A stretch of DNA of 64,000 bases from Viridibacterium sediminicola (lineage in GTDB: Bacteria; Pseudomonadota; Gammaproteobacteria; Burkholderiales; Rhodocyclaceae): positions 372,001 through 436,000 of the forward strand of contig NZ_JBDIVE010000002.1 of the NCBI RefSeq assembly GCF_039631295.1, given 5' to 3'. Made by a program: the position numbers and the translations under genes. Within the stretch, counting starts at the first letter, position 1, and the number at the start of each line of letters is the position of its first letter. The notes below the pieces were generated by a model. That model ran no database searches. It worked only from the letters and a program-made list of their open reading frames with translations, and was not told where the DNA came from. This document shows, in pieces, positions 34,597-43,465 of this stretch.

Positions 34597-35055
34597 TCAG
34601 CCAGGCTCGGCCTGACTTGCCTTGCCGGCCATGCGCTGGGTCTGCGTGCCTTGCAGCTTGTCAAAGCTGCGCAAACCGGCAATCCCCAGCATGCCGGTGA
34701 GAATCACCCACAACTCCTGCGCATCCAGCACTGGCGGTGGCTGCAGGTCGGACGGCACCCAGCCTTTGGCCTGAAACAAGGCCCAGCCCCAGATCAGCAG
34801 CGGATAGAGCAGGAACTGGTAGGCCATCGCCGCCGCGCCAATCCAGCCGATGGCGGGCCGCCAGCCGGCAACGAAAAGGCTGGGGTGAGAGGCCTCGGCC
34901 TTGTTGACATCCAGTTGCCCTTTGACCAGATCCGCCTCGATCTGCTTTTCCTGTTGTGCAATTTTCAGGCGTTCTTCGTCCGAGGTGAACAAATCGTCTG
35001 CGACCTTGCCCACGCCTGTCACGATCTCGCCAATTCCCAGCAGATTGAAGCTCAT
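34597..35055 (-). CDS. phage-type holin (3TM holin family)
   Basis: The 152-residue protein has a soluble, charged N-terminal third (DEERLKIAQQEKQIEADLVK), then WRPAIGWIGAAAMAYQFLLY with a following hydrophobic stretch, and a last segment around ELWVILTGMLGIAGL. This fits the 3TM_holin family found in phages and gene transfer agents. It follows the muramidase gene with a four-base overlap (ATGA). A terminator follows, so the two genes form a closed unit. It would form pores in the inner membrane that release the muramidase. Confidence 0.8.
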   Translation of the reverse strand: MSFNLLGIGEIVTGVGKVADDLFTSDEERLKIAQQEKQIEADLVKGQLDVNKAEASHPSLFVAGWRPAIGWIGAAAMAYQFLLYPLLIWGWALFQAKGWVPSDLQPPPVLDAQELWVILTGMLGIAGLRSFDKLQGTQTQRMAGKASQAEPG

Positions 35056-35567
35056 GCCAGCCCCTTCATGGTCCGATTGATCCAGCCCAGCAGGAACTTG
35101 CTCTGGCTACGATCCTTGTTACAGATTTCGGCATAGCGTGCGACCTTGGCGATGGCGTACTTGAGCACGAACACGCCTTCTTCCAGCGCGTTGAGTGCGT
35201 CGAGCGTCTTGGGGCCGATGCGCCCATCCGGCACCGCGCCGACCACCAGCTGAGCGAGCTTGGCGGCTACCGCCGGGCCGGCATTCACCGCAAAGTCGAA
35301 GATGCTCTCGGCGATGGCCTGGCGACTGATGCCGTCGCCGCTCACGCGGTCCCAGTAGTTGGCCTTGTAGAAGTCGCGCACCAACTGCGAGAGTTCGAGA
35401 TTGCCCATGTCACCACGATCAATGATGCGCCAGCCCGGCCACTCGGGGTGCATGTTGCGGGCGATGCCGGCATAGGTCTGGCCGCCACGGTCGCCGGCCA
35501 CATTAGTGAGCTGGTAGCCCCCCTCGTTCCTGATCATGATGTCAAAAGCGGGATTGAAGTCCGCCAT
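35052..35567 (-). CDS. GH108-type N-acetylmuramidase (endolysin / secretion-associated)
   Basis: The 171-residue protein has the GH108 signature: IRNEGGYQLTNVAGDRGGQT near residues 12-31 with catalytic Glu in NEGGY, followed by AGIARNMHP, and a C-terminal peptidoglycan-binding-3-like domain (VPDGRIGPKTLDALNA). The ATG at 35567 has the strong site AGGGAGGTG; an upstream extension to 35615 lacks family similarity. There is no signal peptide, so release would need the holin encoded next. No phage head, tail or integrase gene is present in the window. Confidence 0.85.
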   Translation of the reverse strand: MADFNPAFDIMIRNEGGYQLTNVAGDRGGQTYAGIARNMHPEWPGWRIIDRGDMGNLELSQLVRDFYKANYWDRVSGDGISRQAIAESIFDFAVNAGPAVAAKLAQLVVGAVPDGRIGPKTLDALNALEEGVFVLKYAIAKVARYAEICNKDRSQSKFLLGWINRTMKGLA

Positions 35568-35681
35568 GCAGCACCTCCCTGTCTTGGCCGGCCAGTCAGC
35601 ACGAAGCCCCGGCAAGCATAGACAGGCAAATGATCTGGCGCGAGCGTCCTTACGGGCAAGCGCAACCGAGAGGCGCGGCGC

Positions 35682-37472
35682 CTATTCTTGCCCCAGCCAG
35701 TCGTCACGCAGACGATTTGCGGTAGCGCTGCTCTTGGCATTGCGCACCAGCGCGCACTCGTCCATGCGCGGGGCAACAAAGCGCAGCTGGGTAGCCATCA
35801 GCTCGTCGCGCCGGAAATAGCTCAGCGCGAGCAGATCGCCCTCGCTGTAGCGCAGCAGCAAGCTCTCCAGATTGCTGGCGCTGACGCGCAAACCTTCGAG
35901 GGCGATCAGCTCATCGCCCGCCGACAGACCTGCCGCCTGTGCGCTGCCACCATCGAGCACATGGCTGATCTTCAGCGCGGCGCCCTCGGCCCGCGTGCGC
36001 AGCCCGAGGCCGGACAGCAGGTTGCCGCGTTTGCGCTCCAGGCTGATGCCGAAGGGCTTGAGCAGCTTGTCGAAGGGGACGTCAGCAAAGCCCTCGGCCC
36101 AGGCCGCAATTTCGCGCGACACATCGACGCCCGTAGCGGCCTTGATCAGCGCCGGCATTTCGCCCTCGGCAACGCCACGGCCGGCCTGGAAGCACACCTG
36201 CCACAGATGGCGCATCACATCGTCAAGCGAGCGCTTGCCATGCGTGGCGGCGCGGATCTGCAGATCGAGGCCGGCGGCGATCAGCGAGCCCTTGGTGTAA
36301 TAGCTGACGATGGCATTCGGGCTGTTCTCGTCCTGGCGGTAATACTTGATCCAGGTATCGAAGGAGGACTCGGCCACGCTTTGCTTCAAACGCCCGCTCT
36401 GGCGCTCGACGCCGGCGATCGTCTTGGCGAGGATGGCGAGGTAATCGGCCTGCGAGATGCTGCCACTGCGCACCAGGGCGATGTCGTCGTAGTACGAGGT
36501 AAAGCCCTCAAACACCCACAACAGGCGTGTGTAATTCTCGCTTGTAAAGTCGTAGGGCAGAAAGGCTGCCGGCTTGATGCGCTTGACATTCCAGGCGTGA
36601 AAATACTCGTGGCTGCACAGTCCGAGAAAGCCGCGGTAGCGCTCGTCGATGCTGGTGGTGCCGGGCACCGGCAGATCATTGCGCGAGCACAGCAGCGCGG
36701 TCGAGGCACGGTGCTCCAGCCCGCCATAGCCCTCGCCGACCGCCATCACCAGAAACAGAAAGCGCTGGAACGGCGCCTTGCCACCGAACAGATCGATCTG
36801 CCATTGGCATATCCGCTGCAAATCATTGACCAGGCGCTTCTCGTCAAAGCGCGTGCGGCCGGTGACGGCGACCTGATGCGGCACGCCACCTGCAGTGAAT
36901 TTGAGCAGCTTGAAAGTGCCCAGCTCAACCGGGTGATCGACCAGCTCATCGTAATCGGCGGCACGATAAACACCGAAACCGCCGAGTTTGGCGGCGCCCG
37001 CGACACCGCGTGCCGGACTCAAGCTCGTCGCAACCTTCCAGTCGACGAACGTCTCACCCGCCGGGCGGCGAATCTCCAGCTCGTGCGGCAACTGCTCACG
37101 CCCGGCCACGCGGAGGAACAACTGCGTCCCGTTGAAAAAGCCGTGGCTCTGATCCAGATGTGCGCAGCGCACCGAGAGATCCCAGGCGTAGATTTCGGCC
37201 ACCACTTCGAGCGGCATATTGGCCGCCAGCTTGCCGGTCTGCCAGCTGTGCTTGTCGAGCTTGTCCAGCGCCACGCGCTGCTTGCCCTGCTGTGCGCTGA
37301 GGCTGACGATGTTCTTGGCGAATTCGCGGATCATGTAGCTGCCGGGAATCCAGGCCGGCAGGCTGAGCTGCATGCCGCCTGCATCAGGCTGCGGAATCTG
37401 CAGCGTGACGCGGAACAGATGTGCGGCGGCGTTGGCGATTTCGACGGTGTAACGCAAAGGTGCTGGCTTCAT
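35682..37472 (-). CDS. M61-family glycyl aminopeptidase-like protease with PDZ domain
   Basis: The 596-residue protein has the M61 N-terminal domain (YTVEIANAAAHLF, PAWIPGSYMIREFAKN), a thermolysin-like centre with the zinc motif HEYFHAWNVKRIKP near residues 290-303, the downstream WVFEGFTSYYDD glutamate ligand, and a C-terminal PDZ domain (about residues 470-570: LLSGLGLRTR, QAAGLSAGDELIAL). No clear signal peptide is seen, so it is probably cytoplasmic. It lies 52 bases downstream of the ATPase gene and may be co-transcribed with it. Confidence 0.9.
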   Translation of the reverse strand: MKPAPLRYTVEIANAAAHLFRVTLQIPQPDAGGMQLSLPAWIPGSYMIREFAKNIVSLSAQQGKQRVALDKLDKHSWQTGKLAANMPLEVVAEIYAWDLSVRCAHLDQSHGFFNGTQLFLRVAGREQLPHELEIRRPAGETFVDWKVATSLSPARGVAGAAKLGGFGVYRAADYDELVDHPVELGTFKLLKFTAGGVPHQVAVTGRTRFDEKRLVNDLQRICQWQIDLFGGKAPFQRFLFLVMAVGEGYGGLEHRASTALLCSRNDLPVPGTTSIDERYRGFLGLCSHEYFHAWNVKRIKPAAFLPYDFTSENYTRLLWVFEGFTSYYDDIALVRSGSISQADYLAILAKTIAGVERQSGRLKQSVAESSFDTWIKYYRQDENSPNAIVSYYTKGSLIAAGLDLQIRAATHGKRSLDDVMRHLWQVCFQAGRGVAEGEMPALIKAATGVDVSREIAAWAEGFADVPFDKLLKPFGISLERKRGNLLSGLGLRTRAEGAALKISHVLDGGSAQAAGLSAGDELIALEGLRVSASNLESLLLRYSEGDLLALSYFRRDELMATQLRFVAPRMDECALVRNAKSSATANRLRDDWLGQE

Positions 37473-37524
37473 GCAGAACTGCCCATCAGTAAAAAAGGTG
37501 AGACGCTGGCTGGCACAGCGCGGA

Positions 37525-38244
37525 TCAGGCGGCGCGCGCGAAATCCTCGACGATGCGCCCCTGCTGCAAACGTATCACGCGCTGGCAAGCCTTTGCGAGC
37601 TGTTCGTCGTGGGTCACCAGCAGCAAGGTGGTGCCGCTCTCGCGATTGAGTTCGAAAATCATTTCGATGATCTGTCGCCCGGTCGCCGCGTCGAGATTGC
37701 CGGTCGGCTCGTCGGCCAGCAAAATCGCCGGCTCTGCGGCGAAGGCACGTGCCAGTGCCACGCGCTGCTGCTCGCCGCCGGAGAGATGCTTGGGGTAGTG
37801 ACCGAGCCGCGCGCCCAGACCCACGCGCTGCAGCCAGCGCTGCGCAGTCTCGCGCGCACCGGCCCGCCCTGCCAGCTCCAGCGGCATCATGACGTTTTCC
37901 TCAGCGGTGAGCGCTGGCAGCAGCTGGAAAGACTGGAACACGAAGCCAAGACTGGCGCCGCGTGCACGTGCGCGCTGGTCCTCATCGAGCGCGAAAATGT
38001 CCTGCCCGAGTAATTGAACCGAACCGCTGCTGGGCCGATCCAATCCGGCAAGCAGCGCCAGCAGGCTGGATTTGCCGGAGCCCGAAGCACCGACGATGGC
38101 GAGGGTTTCGCCACTGGCGACGGCAAAGGAAATGTCCTGCAGAATGTCGAGCTGTCCGCCCGATGCAAGCGCCACACTTTTGTTCAAGGCTCGCGCCTGC
38201 AACACCACTTTATCGCTCAAACCCTTGTCCTCATTGATGATCAT
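37525..38244 (-). CDS. ybbA: ABC transporter ATP-binding protein (LolD/YbbA type)
   Basis: The protein has a complete nucleotide-binding domain: Walker A GASGSGKS, Q-loop FVFQSFQLLP, signature LSGGEQQRVALARA, Walker B AILLADEPTGNLD and the H-loop LLVTHDEQ. It fits the MacB/LolD/YbbA subfamily. The divergent pairing with tesA is the same as in E. coli ybbA-tesA. The ATG at 38244 is preferred over a longer frame to 38307 that would run into tesA. The permease (YbbP-like) that usually accompanies it is not next to it; an M61 peptidase follows instead. Confidence 0.88.
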   Translation of the reverse strand: MIINEDKGLSDKVVLQARALNKSVALASGGQLDILQDISFAVASGETLAIVGASGSGKSSLLALLAGLDRPSSGSVQLLGQDIFALDEDQRARARGASLGFVFQSFQLLPALTAEENVMMPLELAGRAGARETAQRWLQRVGLGARLGHYPKHLSGGEQQRVALARAFAAEPAILLADEPTGNLDAATGRQIIEMIFELNRESGTTLLLVTHDEQLAKACQRVIRLQQGRIVEDFARAA

Positions 38245-38848
38245 GCTTCGCACACTGCTCCTGATCCCGTTTTTACTGCTCGCCTCGATCTGCCATGCCG
38301 AAGGCATTCTGGTGTTCGGCGACAGCCTCTCTGCCGGCTACGGCATCGATGCACAAAGTGCCTGGCCCAAACTGCTTGAACAACGCCTCCGTGAAGAAGG
38401 CTACCGCTACCCCGTGCACAACGCCAGCATCAGTGGCGAAACCACCGCCGGTGGCCGCGCTCGCCTCGATGAGGCACTCAAACGCACGCAACCGCAAATC
38501 CTGATCCTCGAACTGGGCGCCAACGATGGCCTGCGCGGTCTGCCGATCAGTGCCATGCGCGCCAATCTCGATGCCATGGTCAGCAGCGCACAGAAAGCCG
38601 GCGCCAAAGTCCTACTGCTGGGCATGCGCATGCCACCCAGCATGGGCCAGGCCTACACGGAAAAGTTCCGCAGCACCTTCGAGGACGTCGCCAAAACACA
38701 CAAAACGGCACTGCTGCCCTTCTTTCTCGAAGGTGTCGCCACGCGTCGCGAGCTGATCCAGGCCGACGGCCTGCATCCGGTTGCCGCAGCGCAAAAGCTA
38801 TTGCTCGATAACGTATGGCCACAGTTGAAACCGCTGCTGAAGAAGTAA
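38243..38848 (+). CDS. tesA: arylesterase / acyl-CoA thioesterase I (TesA, SGNH hydrolase)
   Basis: The 201-residue protein has a signal peptide (LRTLLLIPFLLLASICHAEG) and the four SGNH blocks: VFGDSLSAGYG (nucleophile Ser), NASISGETTAGG, LELGANDGLRG and DGLHPVAAAQ (Asp and His). It acts in the periplasm as a multifunctional thioesterase, protease and lysophospholipase. The ATG at 38243 and the minus-strand ATG of the ATPase share the bases CATG, so the two start codons overlap; an ATG at 38237 is an alternative. The first tesA codons therefore overlap the ATPase's promoter zone. Confidence 0.92.
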   Translation: MLRTLLLIPFLLLASICHAEGILVFGDSLSAGYGIDAQSAWPKLLEQRLREEGYRYPVHNASISGETTAGGRARLDEALKRTQPQILILELGANDGLRGLPISAMRANLDAMVSSAQKAGAKVLLLGMRMPPSMGQAYTEKFRSTFEDVAKTHKTALLPFFLEGVATRRELIQADGLHPVAAAQKLLLDNVWPQLKPLLKK

Positions 38849-38880
38849 AATCGCGCCTCTGAACAATGACCGGGAAGAGC

Positions 38881-40524
38881 ATGGAACGCGAATCGATGGA
38901 GTTTGATGTGCTGATCGTCGGCGGTGGCCCTTCCGGGCTGGCTGCGGCGATCCGTCTCAAACAGCTGGCGGCCGCAGCAGCACGCGAAATCAGCGTATGT
39001 CTGATTGAAAAAGGCAGCGAGCTGGGCGCGCACATTCTCTCCGGCGCCGTCATCGACCCCAAGGGGCTGAGCGAATTGCTGCCCGACTGGCAGGCGCAGG
39101 GTGCGCCGCTGACGACCCCGGTGACGGAAGATCGCTTCATGTTCCTCAGCCGCGAAGGCAGCTTCCGCGTGCCGGATTTCGCCTTGCTGCCAGCGCTGCG
39201 CAATCACGGCAACTACATCGGCAGCCTGGGCCAGCTGGTCCGCTGGCTGGGCGAGCAAGCGGAAGCGCTGGGCGTGGAGATCTACCCCGGCTTTGCCGGC
39301 AGCGAAGTGCTCTACGATGAGGATGATCGCGTCATCGGCGTAGCCACCGGCGACATGGGTCGTCTGCACGATGGCAGCGAAGGCCCCAACTTCCAGCGTG
39401 GCATGGCGCTGCTGGCGCGCTACACCTTGTTTGCCGAGGGCTGCCGTGGCCAGCTGGGCAAGCAGCTGGAAGCGCATTTCAATCTGCGCGCGGGCGTCGA
39501 TCCGCAAACCTACGGACTGGGCATCAAGGAATTGTGGGAAGTCCCCGCCGCCCAGCACCAGCCCGGCCTGGTGATGCACACCGCAGGCTGGCCACTGAGC
39601 AACGACACCTATGGCGGCAGCTTCCTCTATCACTACGGTGAAAACCGCGTGGCGGTGGGCTTCGTGCTTGGCCTCGGCTACAGCAATCCGCACCTCTCGG
39701 CCTTCGAGGAATTCCAGCGCTACAAAACGCATCCGGTGATCCGCCCTCATCTTCAAGGCGGCAAGCGTCTGGCATACGGTGCGCGCGCCCTCGCCGCTGG
39801 CGGCCTGCAATCGCTGCCCAAGCTGACTTTTCCGGGCGGCGCACTGATCGGCGACGATGCCGGCTTCCTGCATGCTGCGCGCATCAAGGGCACGCACACC
39901 GCGATCAAATCCGGCATGCTCGCGGCGGAGGCGGCTTTTGCAGCCATCGGCGCAGATCGCCGACAGGACGAACTAAGCGCCTACCCCGCAGCCTTCCGCA
40001 ACAGCTGGCTGCATGCAGAGCTGCGCAGCACGCGGAATTTCAAACCCTGGATGAGCAAGGGCCTGGTGTGCGGCACACTCGCCTTCGGCATCGAACAAAA
40101 ACTGTTCGGCGGCAAAGCGCCCTGGACCCTGCACAACCACGCCGATCACAGCCAGCTCAAGCCGGCAGCGCAGAGCAAGCCAATCGACTACCCCAAGCCG
40201 GACGGCGTTCTCAGCTTTGATCGCCTGTCTTCAGTCTTTCTCTCCAATACCCATCACGAGGAAGACCAGCCCTGCCACCTGCAGCTGCGCAATCCCGCCG
40301 TGCCGATCGGCATCAACTACGAACAGTTCGATGCGCCCGAGCAACGCTATTGCCCGGCCGGCGTCTATGAAATCGTGCGCGACGGTCAGCCGACGGCGCC
40401 GCGCCTGCAGATCAATGCGCAAAACTGCGTGCATTGCAAAAGCTGCGACATCAAGGACCCGACGCAGAACATCACCTGGGTCAGCCCGCAAGGCGGCGAA
40501 GGACCGATCTACAGCGAGATGTGA
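38881..40524 (+). CDS. electron transfer flavoprotein-ubiquinone oxidoreductase
   Basis: The 547-residue protein carries an N-terminal FAD-binding motif (LIVGGGPSGLAAAIRL), the ETF-QO domain with GAHILSGAVIDPKGL, the ubiquinone/membrane-binding region (YGGSFLYHYGENRVAVGFVLGL) and a C-terminal 4Fe-4S site (CPAGVYE, then CVHCKSCDIKDPTQNI). It passes electrons from ETF to ubiquinone at the inner membrane during fatty acid and amino acid oxidation. GGGAAGAG precedes the ATG at 38881. The ETF subunit genes are not in this window. Confidence 0.95.
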   Translation: MERESMEFDVLIVGGGPSGLAAAIRLKQLAAAAAREISVCLIEKGSELGAHILSGAVIDPKGLSELLPDWQAQGAPLTTPVTEDRFMFLSREGSFRVPDFALLPALRNHGNYIGSLGQLVRWLGEQAEALGVEIYPGFAGSEVLYDEDDRVIGVATGDMGRLHDGSEGPNFQRGMALLARYTLFAEGCRGQLGKQLEAHFNLRAGVDPQTYGLGIKELWEVPAAQHQPGLVMHTAGWPLSNDTYGGSFLYHYGENRVAVGFVLGLGYSNPHLSAFEEFQRYKTHPVIRPHLQGGKRLAYGARALAAGGLQSLPKLTFPGGALIGDDAGFLHAARIKGTHTAIKSGMLAAEAAFAAIGADRRQDELSAYPAAFRNSWLHAELRSTRNFKPWMSKGLVCGTLAFGIEQKLFGGKAPWTLHNHADHSQLKPAAQSKPIDYPKPDGVLSFDRLSSVFLSNTHHEEDQPCHLQLRNPAVPIGINYEQFDAPEQRYCPAGVYEIVRDGQPTAPRLQINAQNCVHCKSCDIKDPTQNITWVSPQGGEGPIYSEM

Positions 40525-40712
40525 GAAGCGGGCGGACGCCGTGAGCAAGGCCCCAAGTTCATCAAATCCGTGAAATTCATCGCGGAACAGGCGATTCCCT
40601 GACTGCTCTTTTCCCCTGTTCGATGCAAGCATCCATAAGGACCGCGCGCGCCCAAGGCGCCGCAGGCTTGCTCTGTCTGGCGCAAGCCAAGCCTCAGGGA
40701 GCTGAAACAAGC

Positions 40713-41066
40713 ATGGATCGGAAAGACGCGAGATTCTTCATCGAAGTAACCAGCCATTGCCGTGACGGCAAGTTCCCGCGCTGGTCATTCTGGGTGCAGT
40801 GTTTCGGCAGCAACACGCAGCAAGCGATGCTCGGCACCGACAAGCACGGCTGCGGGCTCTATCAGTACGCACGACAACTCGATCAGCTGAGTGCCAGCCG
40901 CGAGCTGCTCGCAGCCGATGCCTTCAGCATGCCTGATACGCTCAGCCGCCAGCAAGCCAATGCGCTGCTCAGCGCTGCGCTGGAACAACTGGGCTGGGGC
41001 AAGCCGGCGGTGCGCATGCCGAATCTGGCTGAGCCCGCCCTGCGCATGCGAGCCAACGCACGCTAG
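40713..41066 (+). CDS. small hypothetical protein
   Basis: The 117-residue product (starting MDRKDARFFIEVTSHCRDG) has no signal peptide or membrane segment and is not recognised. The ATG at 40713 is chosen because AGGGAG lies about 12 bases upstream and the longer frame to 40623 begins with low-complexity residues. It sits between the ETF-QO gene and a strong terminator, so expression is plausible. Codon use matches its neighbours. Confidence 0.55.
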   Translation: MDRKDARFFIEVTSHCRDGKFPRWSFWVQCFGSNTQQAMLGTDKHGCGLYQYARQLDQLSASRELLAADAFSMPDTLSRQQANALLSAALEQLGWGKPAVRMPNLAEPALRMRANAR

Positions 41067-41082
41067 TACGTCCGAACGACAA

Positions 41083-41112
41083 AAAAAGAGGACGCCGCAG
41101 CGTCCTCTTTTT
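41083..41112. terminator. bidirectional rho-independent terminator before pnp
   Basis: AAAAAGAGGACGC (41083-41095) pairs with GCGTCCTCTTTTT (41100-41112) around a CGCA loop. A-rich and T-rich flanks let it stop transcription on both strands, from the hypothetical gene and from pnp. Confidence 0.9.
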
Positions 41113-41129
41113 ACATCCAGCCCGGCGAC

Positions 41130-43232
41130 TTACTGCGCTGCGGCGGATTCGTCCAGCAGAGCCTTCATCGACAGCTTGATCTTGCCACGCTCGTCGGTCT
41201 CCAGCACCTTGACGCGCACGACCTGACCTTCCTTGAGGTAGTCGGACACGGCGTTGACGCGTTCCTTGGCGATCTGCGAGACGTGCAGCAGACCGTCACG
41301 ACCCGGCATGATGTTCACGATGGCGCCGAAGTCGAGGATGCGCACCACCGGGCCTTCGTAGACCTTGCCGATTTCGACTTCAGCAGTGATCGCGTCGATG
41401 CGGCGGCGAGCTTCGTCCGACTTGGATTGGTCGGTCGAGGAGATCGTCACCGTGCCGTCGTCCTGGATGTCGATGACGCAGCCGGTCTCTTCGGTCAGCG
41501 CACGGATCACCGCGCCGCCCTTGCCGATCACGTCACGGATCTTTTCCGGATTGATCTTGAAGCTGGTCATGCGCGGGGCATAGGCCGACAGTTCAGCCGG
41601 AGCTTCCTGGGCTTGTTGCATCAGACCGAGGATGTGCAGACGACCTTCCTTGGCTTGCTCCAGTGCCTTGTGCATGATGGCCGGGCTGATCGAGTCGATC
41701 TTCAGGTCCATCTGCAGCGCGGTCACGCCGGTCGCGGTACCAGCCACCTTGAAGTCCATGTCGCCGAGGTGATCTTCATCACCGAGGATGTCGGTCAGCA
41801 CGGCGAAACGGCCGCCGTCCTTGATCAGACCCATGGCGATACCGGCCACCGGCGCCTTGATCGGCACACCGGCGTCTTGCAGGGCCAGCGAGCCGCCGCA
41901 GACCGAGGCCATCGAGCTGGAACCGTTCGATTCCATGATTTCCGACACCACGCGAATGGTGTAGCCAAATTCCTTGGCGTCCGGCAGCACGGCAGCCAGG
42001 GCGCGCTTGGCCAGACGACCGTGGCCGATTTCGCGGCGCTTGGGCGAACCGACACGGCCGGTTTCACCGGTCGAGTACGGGGGGAAGTTGTAGTGCAGCA
42101 TGTAGCGCTCTTTGTACTCACCCGTGATCGCGTCGATGATCTGCTCGTCACGACCGGTACCCAGCGTCGCCACCACCAGCGCCTGCGTTTCGCCACGCGT
42201 GAACAGCGCCGAACCGTGGGTACGCGGCAGCACGCCGGTACGGATGTCGATCGGGCGCACGGTACGCGTGTCGCGACCGTCGATGCGCGGCTCACCATTG
42301 AGGATGCGGCTGCGCACGATGGCCGATTCGAGTTCAAACAGCACGTTCTTGACGTCGTTATCCTTCGGCGCACCTTCTTCGCCAGTGACCAGCGTGGCAA
42401 TCGCCTTCTTGGTCGCGTCCTTCAGCAGGCCGCTGCGCTCGGACTTGCTGGTGGTGCCGAAAGCGGCTTCCAGATCAGCCTGGGCAACTTCCTTGACGCG
42501 GGCCACGAAGGCTTCGTCCTTGGCCGGTGCGCTCCAGTCCCATTCCGGCTTGCCGGCGATCTCGACCAGCTCGTTGATCGCCTGGATGGCCAGCTGCATT
42601 TGTTGATGACCGAACACGACAGCGCCGAGCATCACGTCTTCCGGCAGTTGCTGGGCTTCGGATTCCACCATCAGCACGCCCACTTCGGTACCGGCCACCA
42701 CCAGATCCATCTGGCTGCTTTGCAGCTGGGTGGTCGTCGGGTTGAGGATGTATTGACCGTCGATGTAGCCGATGCGCGCAGCGCCGATCGGGCCATTGAA
42801 CGGGATGCCGGAGATCGCCAGCGCGGCCGAGGTGGCGAGCATGGCGGGGATGTCGCCATCGACTTCCGGGTTTTGCGACAGCACGGTCGCCACGACTTGC
42901 ACTTCGTTATAGAAGCCATCCGGGAACAGCGGGCGGATCGGGCGGTCGATCAGGCGCGAGGTCAGCGTTTCCTTCTCGGTCGGACGGCCTTCACGCTTGA
43001 AGAAGCCACCGGGGATGCGGCCGGCTGCGTAGAACTTCTCCATGTAATCGACGGTCAGCGGGAAGAAATCCTGACCGGGCTTGGCATCCTTGGCGCCCAC
43101 AACAGTGGCCAGCACAACGGTGTCGTCAATGCTGACGATCACAGCACCGTGCGCCTGGCGAGCGATCTCGCCGGTTTCAAAGGTGACGGTATGCTGACCG
43201 TACTGGAAGCTTTTCTTGATAGCTGTAGGCAT
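41130..43232 (-). CDS. pnp: polyribonucleotide nucleotidyltransferase (PNPase)
   Basis: The 700-residue protein is full length: two RNase PH-like domains (first with FFPLTVDYMEKFYAAGRIPGG, second with YNFPPYSTGETGRVGSPKRR and LPDAKEFGYTIR), a KH domain near residue 555 (VIGKGGAVIRALTEETG) and a C-terminal S1 domain (GPVVRILDFGAIVNIMPGRDGL). It degrades RNA 3' to 5' with phosphate and works in the degradosome. AAAGGA precedes the ATG. Gene order rpsO-pnp is the usual one, with a structured leader between them. Confidence 0.98.
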   Translation of the reverse strand: MPTAIKKSFQYGQHTVTFETGEIARQAHGAVIVSIDDTVVLATVVGAKDAKPGQDFFPLTVDYMEKFYAAGRIPGGFFKREGRPTEKETLTSRLIDRPIRPLFPDGFYNEVQVVATVLSQNPEVDGDIPAMLATSAALAISGIPFNGPIGAARIGYIDGQYILNPTTTQLQSSQMDLVVAGTEVGVLMVESEAQQLPEDVMLGAVVFGHQQMQLAIQAINELVEIAGKPEWDWSAPAKDEAFVARVKEVAQADLEAAFGTTSKSERSGLLKDATKKAIATLVTGEEGAPKDNDVKNVLFELESAIVRSRILNGEPRIDGRDTRTVRPIDIRTGVLPRTHGSALFTRGETQALVVATLGTGRDEQIIDAITGEYKERYMLHYNFPPYSTGETGRVGSPKRREIGHGRLAKRALAAVLPDAKEFGYTIRVVSEIMESNGSSSMASVCGGSLALQDAGVPIKAPVAGIAMGLIKDGGRFAVLTDILGDEDHLGDMDFKVAGTATGVTALQMDLKIDSISPAIMHKALEQAKEGRLHILGLMQQAQEAPAELSAYAPRMTSFKINPEKIRDVIGKGGAVIRALTEETGCVIDIQDDGTVTISSTDQSKSDEARRRIDAITAEVEIGKVYEGPVVRILDFGAIVNIMPGRDGLLHVSQIAKERVNAVSDYLKEGQVVRVKVLETDERGKIKLSMKALLDESAAAQ

Positions 43233-43336
43233 TACAAATCCTTTCGTTCAGTTCAGACGTGCGCGGGCCACACATGCGGCAGGCGCAGGGACTGCAAAAA
43301 CGAGCTGGGGGCTGTGCGAAGCAGGGAGGGTTGCCG

Positions 43337-43409
43337 AGGCAGGCCGGCGGAATCCGCAAATGCAAAAAGCCGGCGTACCCACACGGGCCGACGCCGGCTT
43401 GGCCTGCCT
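43337..43409 (-). terminator. rpsO terminator within a larger pnp leader structure
   Basis: On the minus strand AAGCCGGCGT (43400-43391) pairs with ACGCCGGCTT (43376-43367) and runs into TTTTT, a terminator for rpsO. An outer stem, AGGCAGGCC (43409-43401) with GGCCTGCCT (43345-43337), can close around it, and a small GCGGATTCCGC hairpin lies at 43347-43357. Read-through RNA would thus have a branched double-stranded leader, like the RNase III-cut pnp leaders of other bacteria. Confidence 0.7.
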
Positions 43410-43465
43410 GATGGAGTGAGGCCCTGCTACGCGAGCAGCCAGGGCTTCACAACAGGCAACGAACA

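Noticed and set aside
34597..35567. A prophage
   Set aside because: Only a holin and a muramidase are present; no integrase, attachment sites, capsid, tail or terminase genes flank them.
35688..37649. 653-codon frame antisense to the M61 peptidase
   Set aside because: The minus strand encodes a clear zinc peptidase with HEYFH; the antisense product has no motifs.
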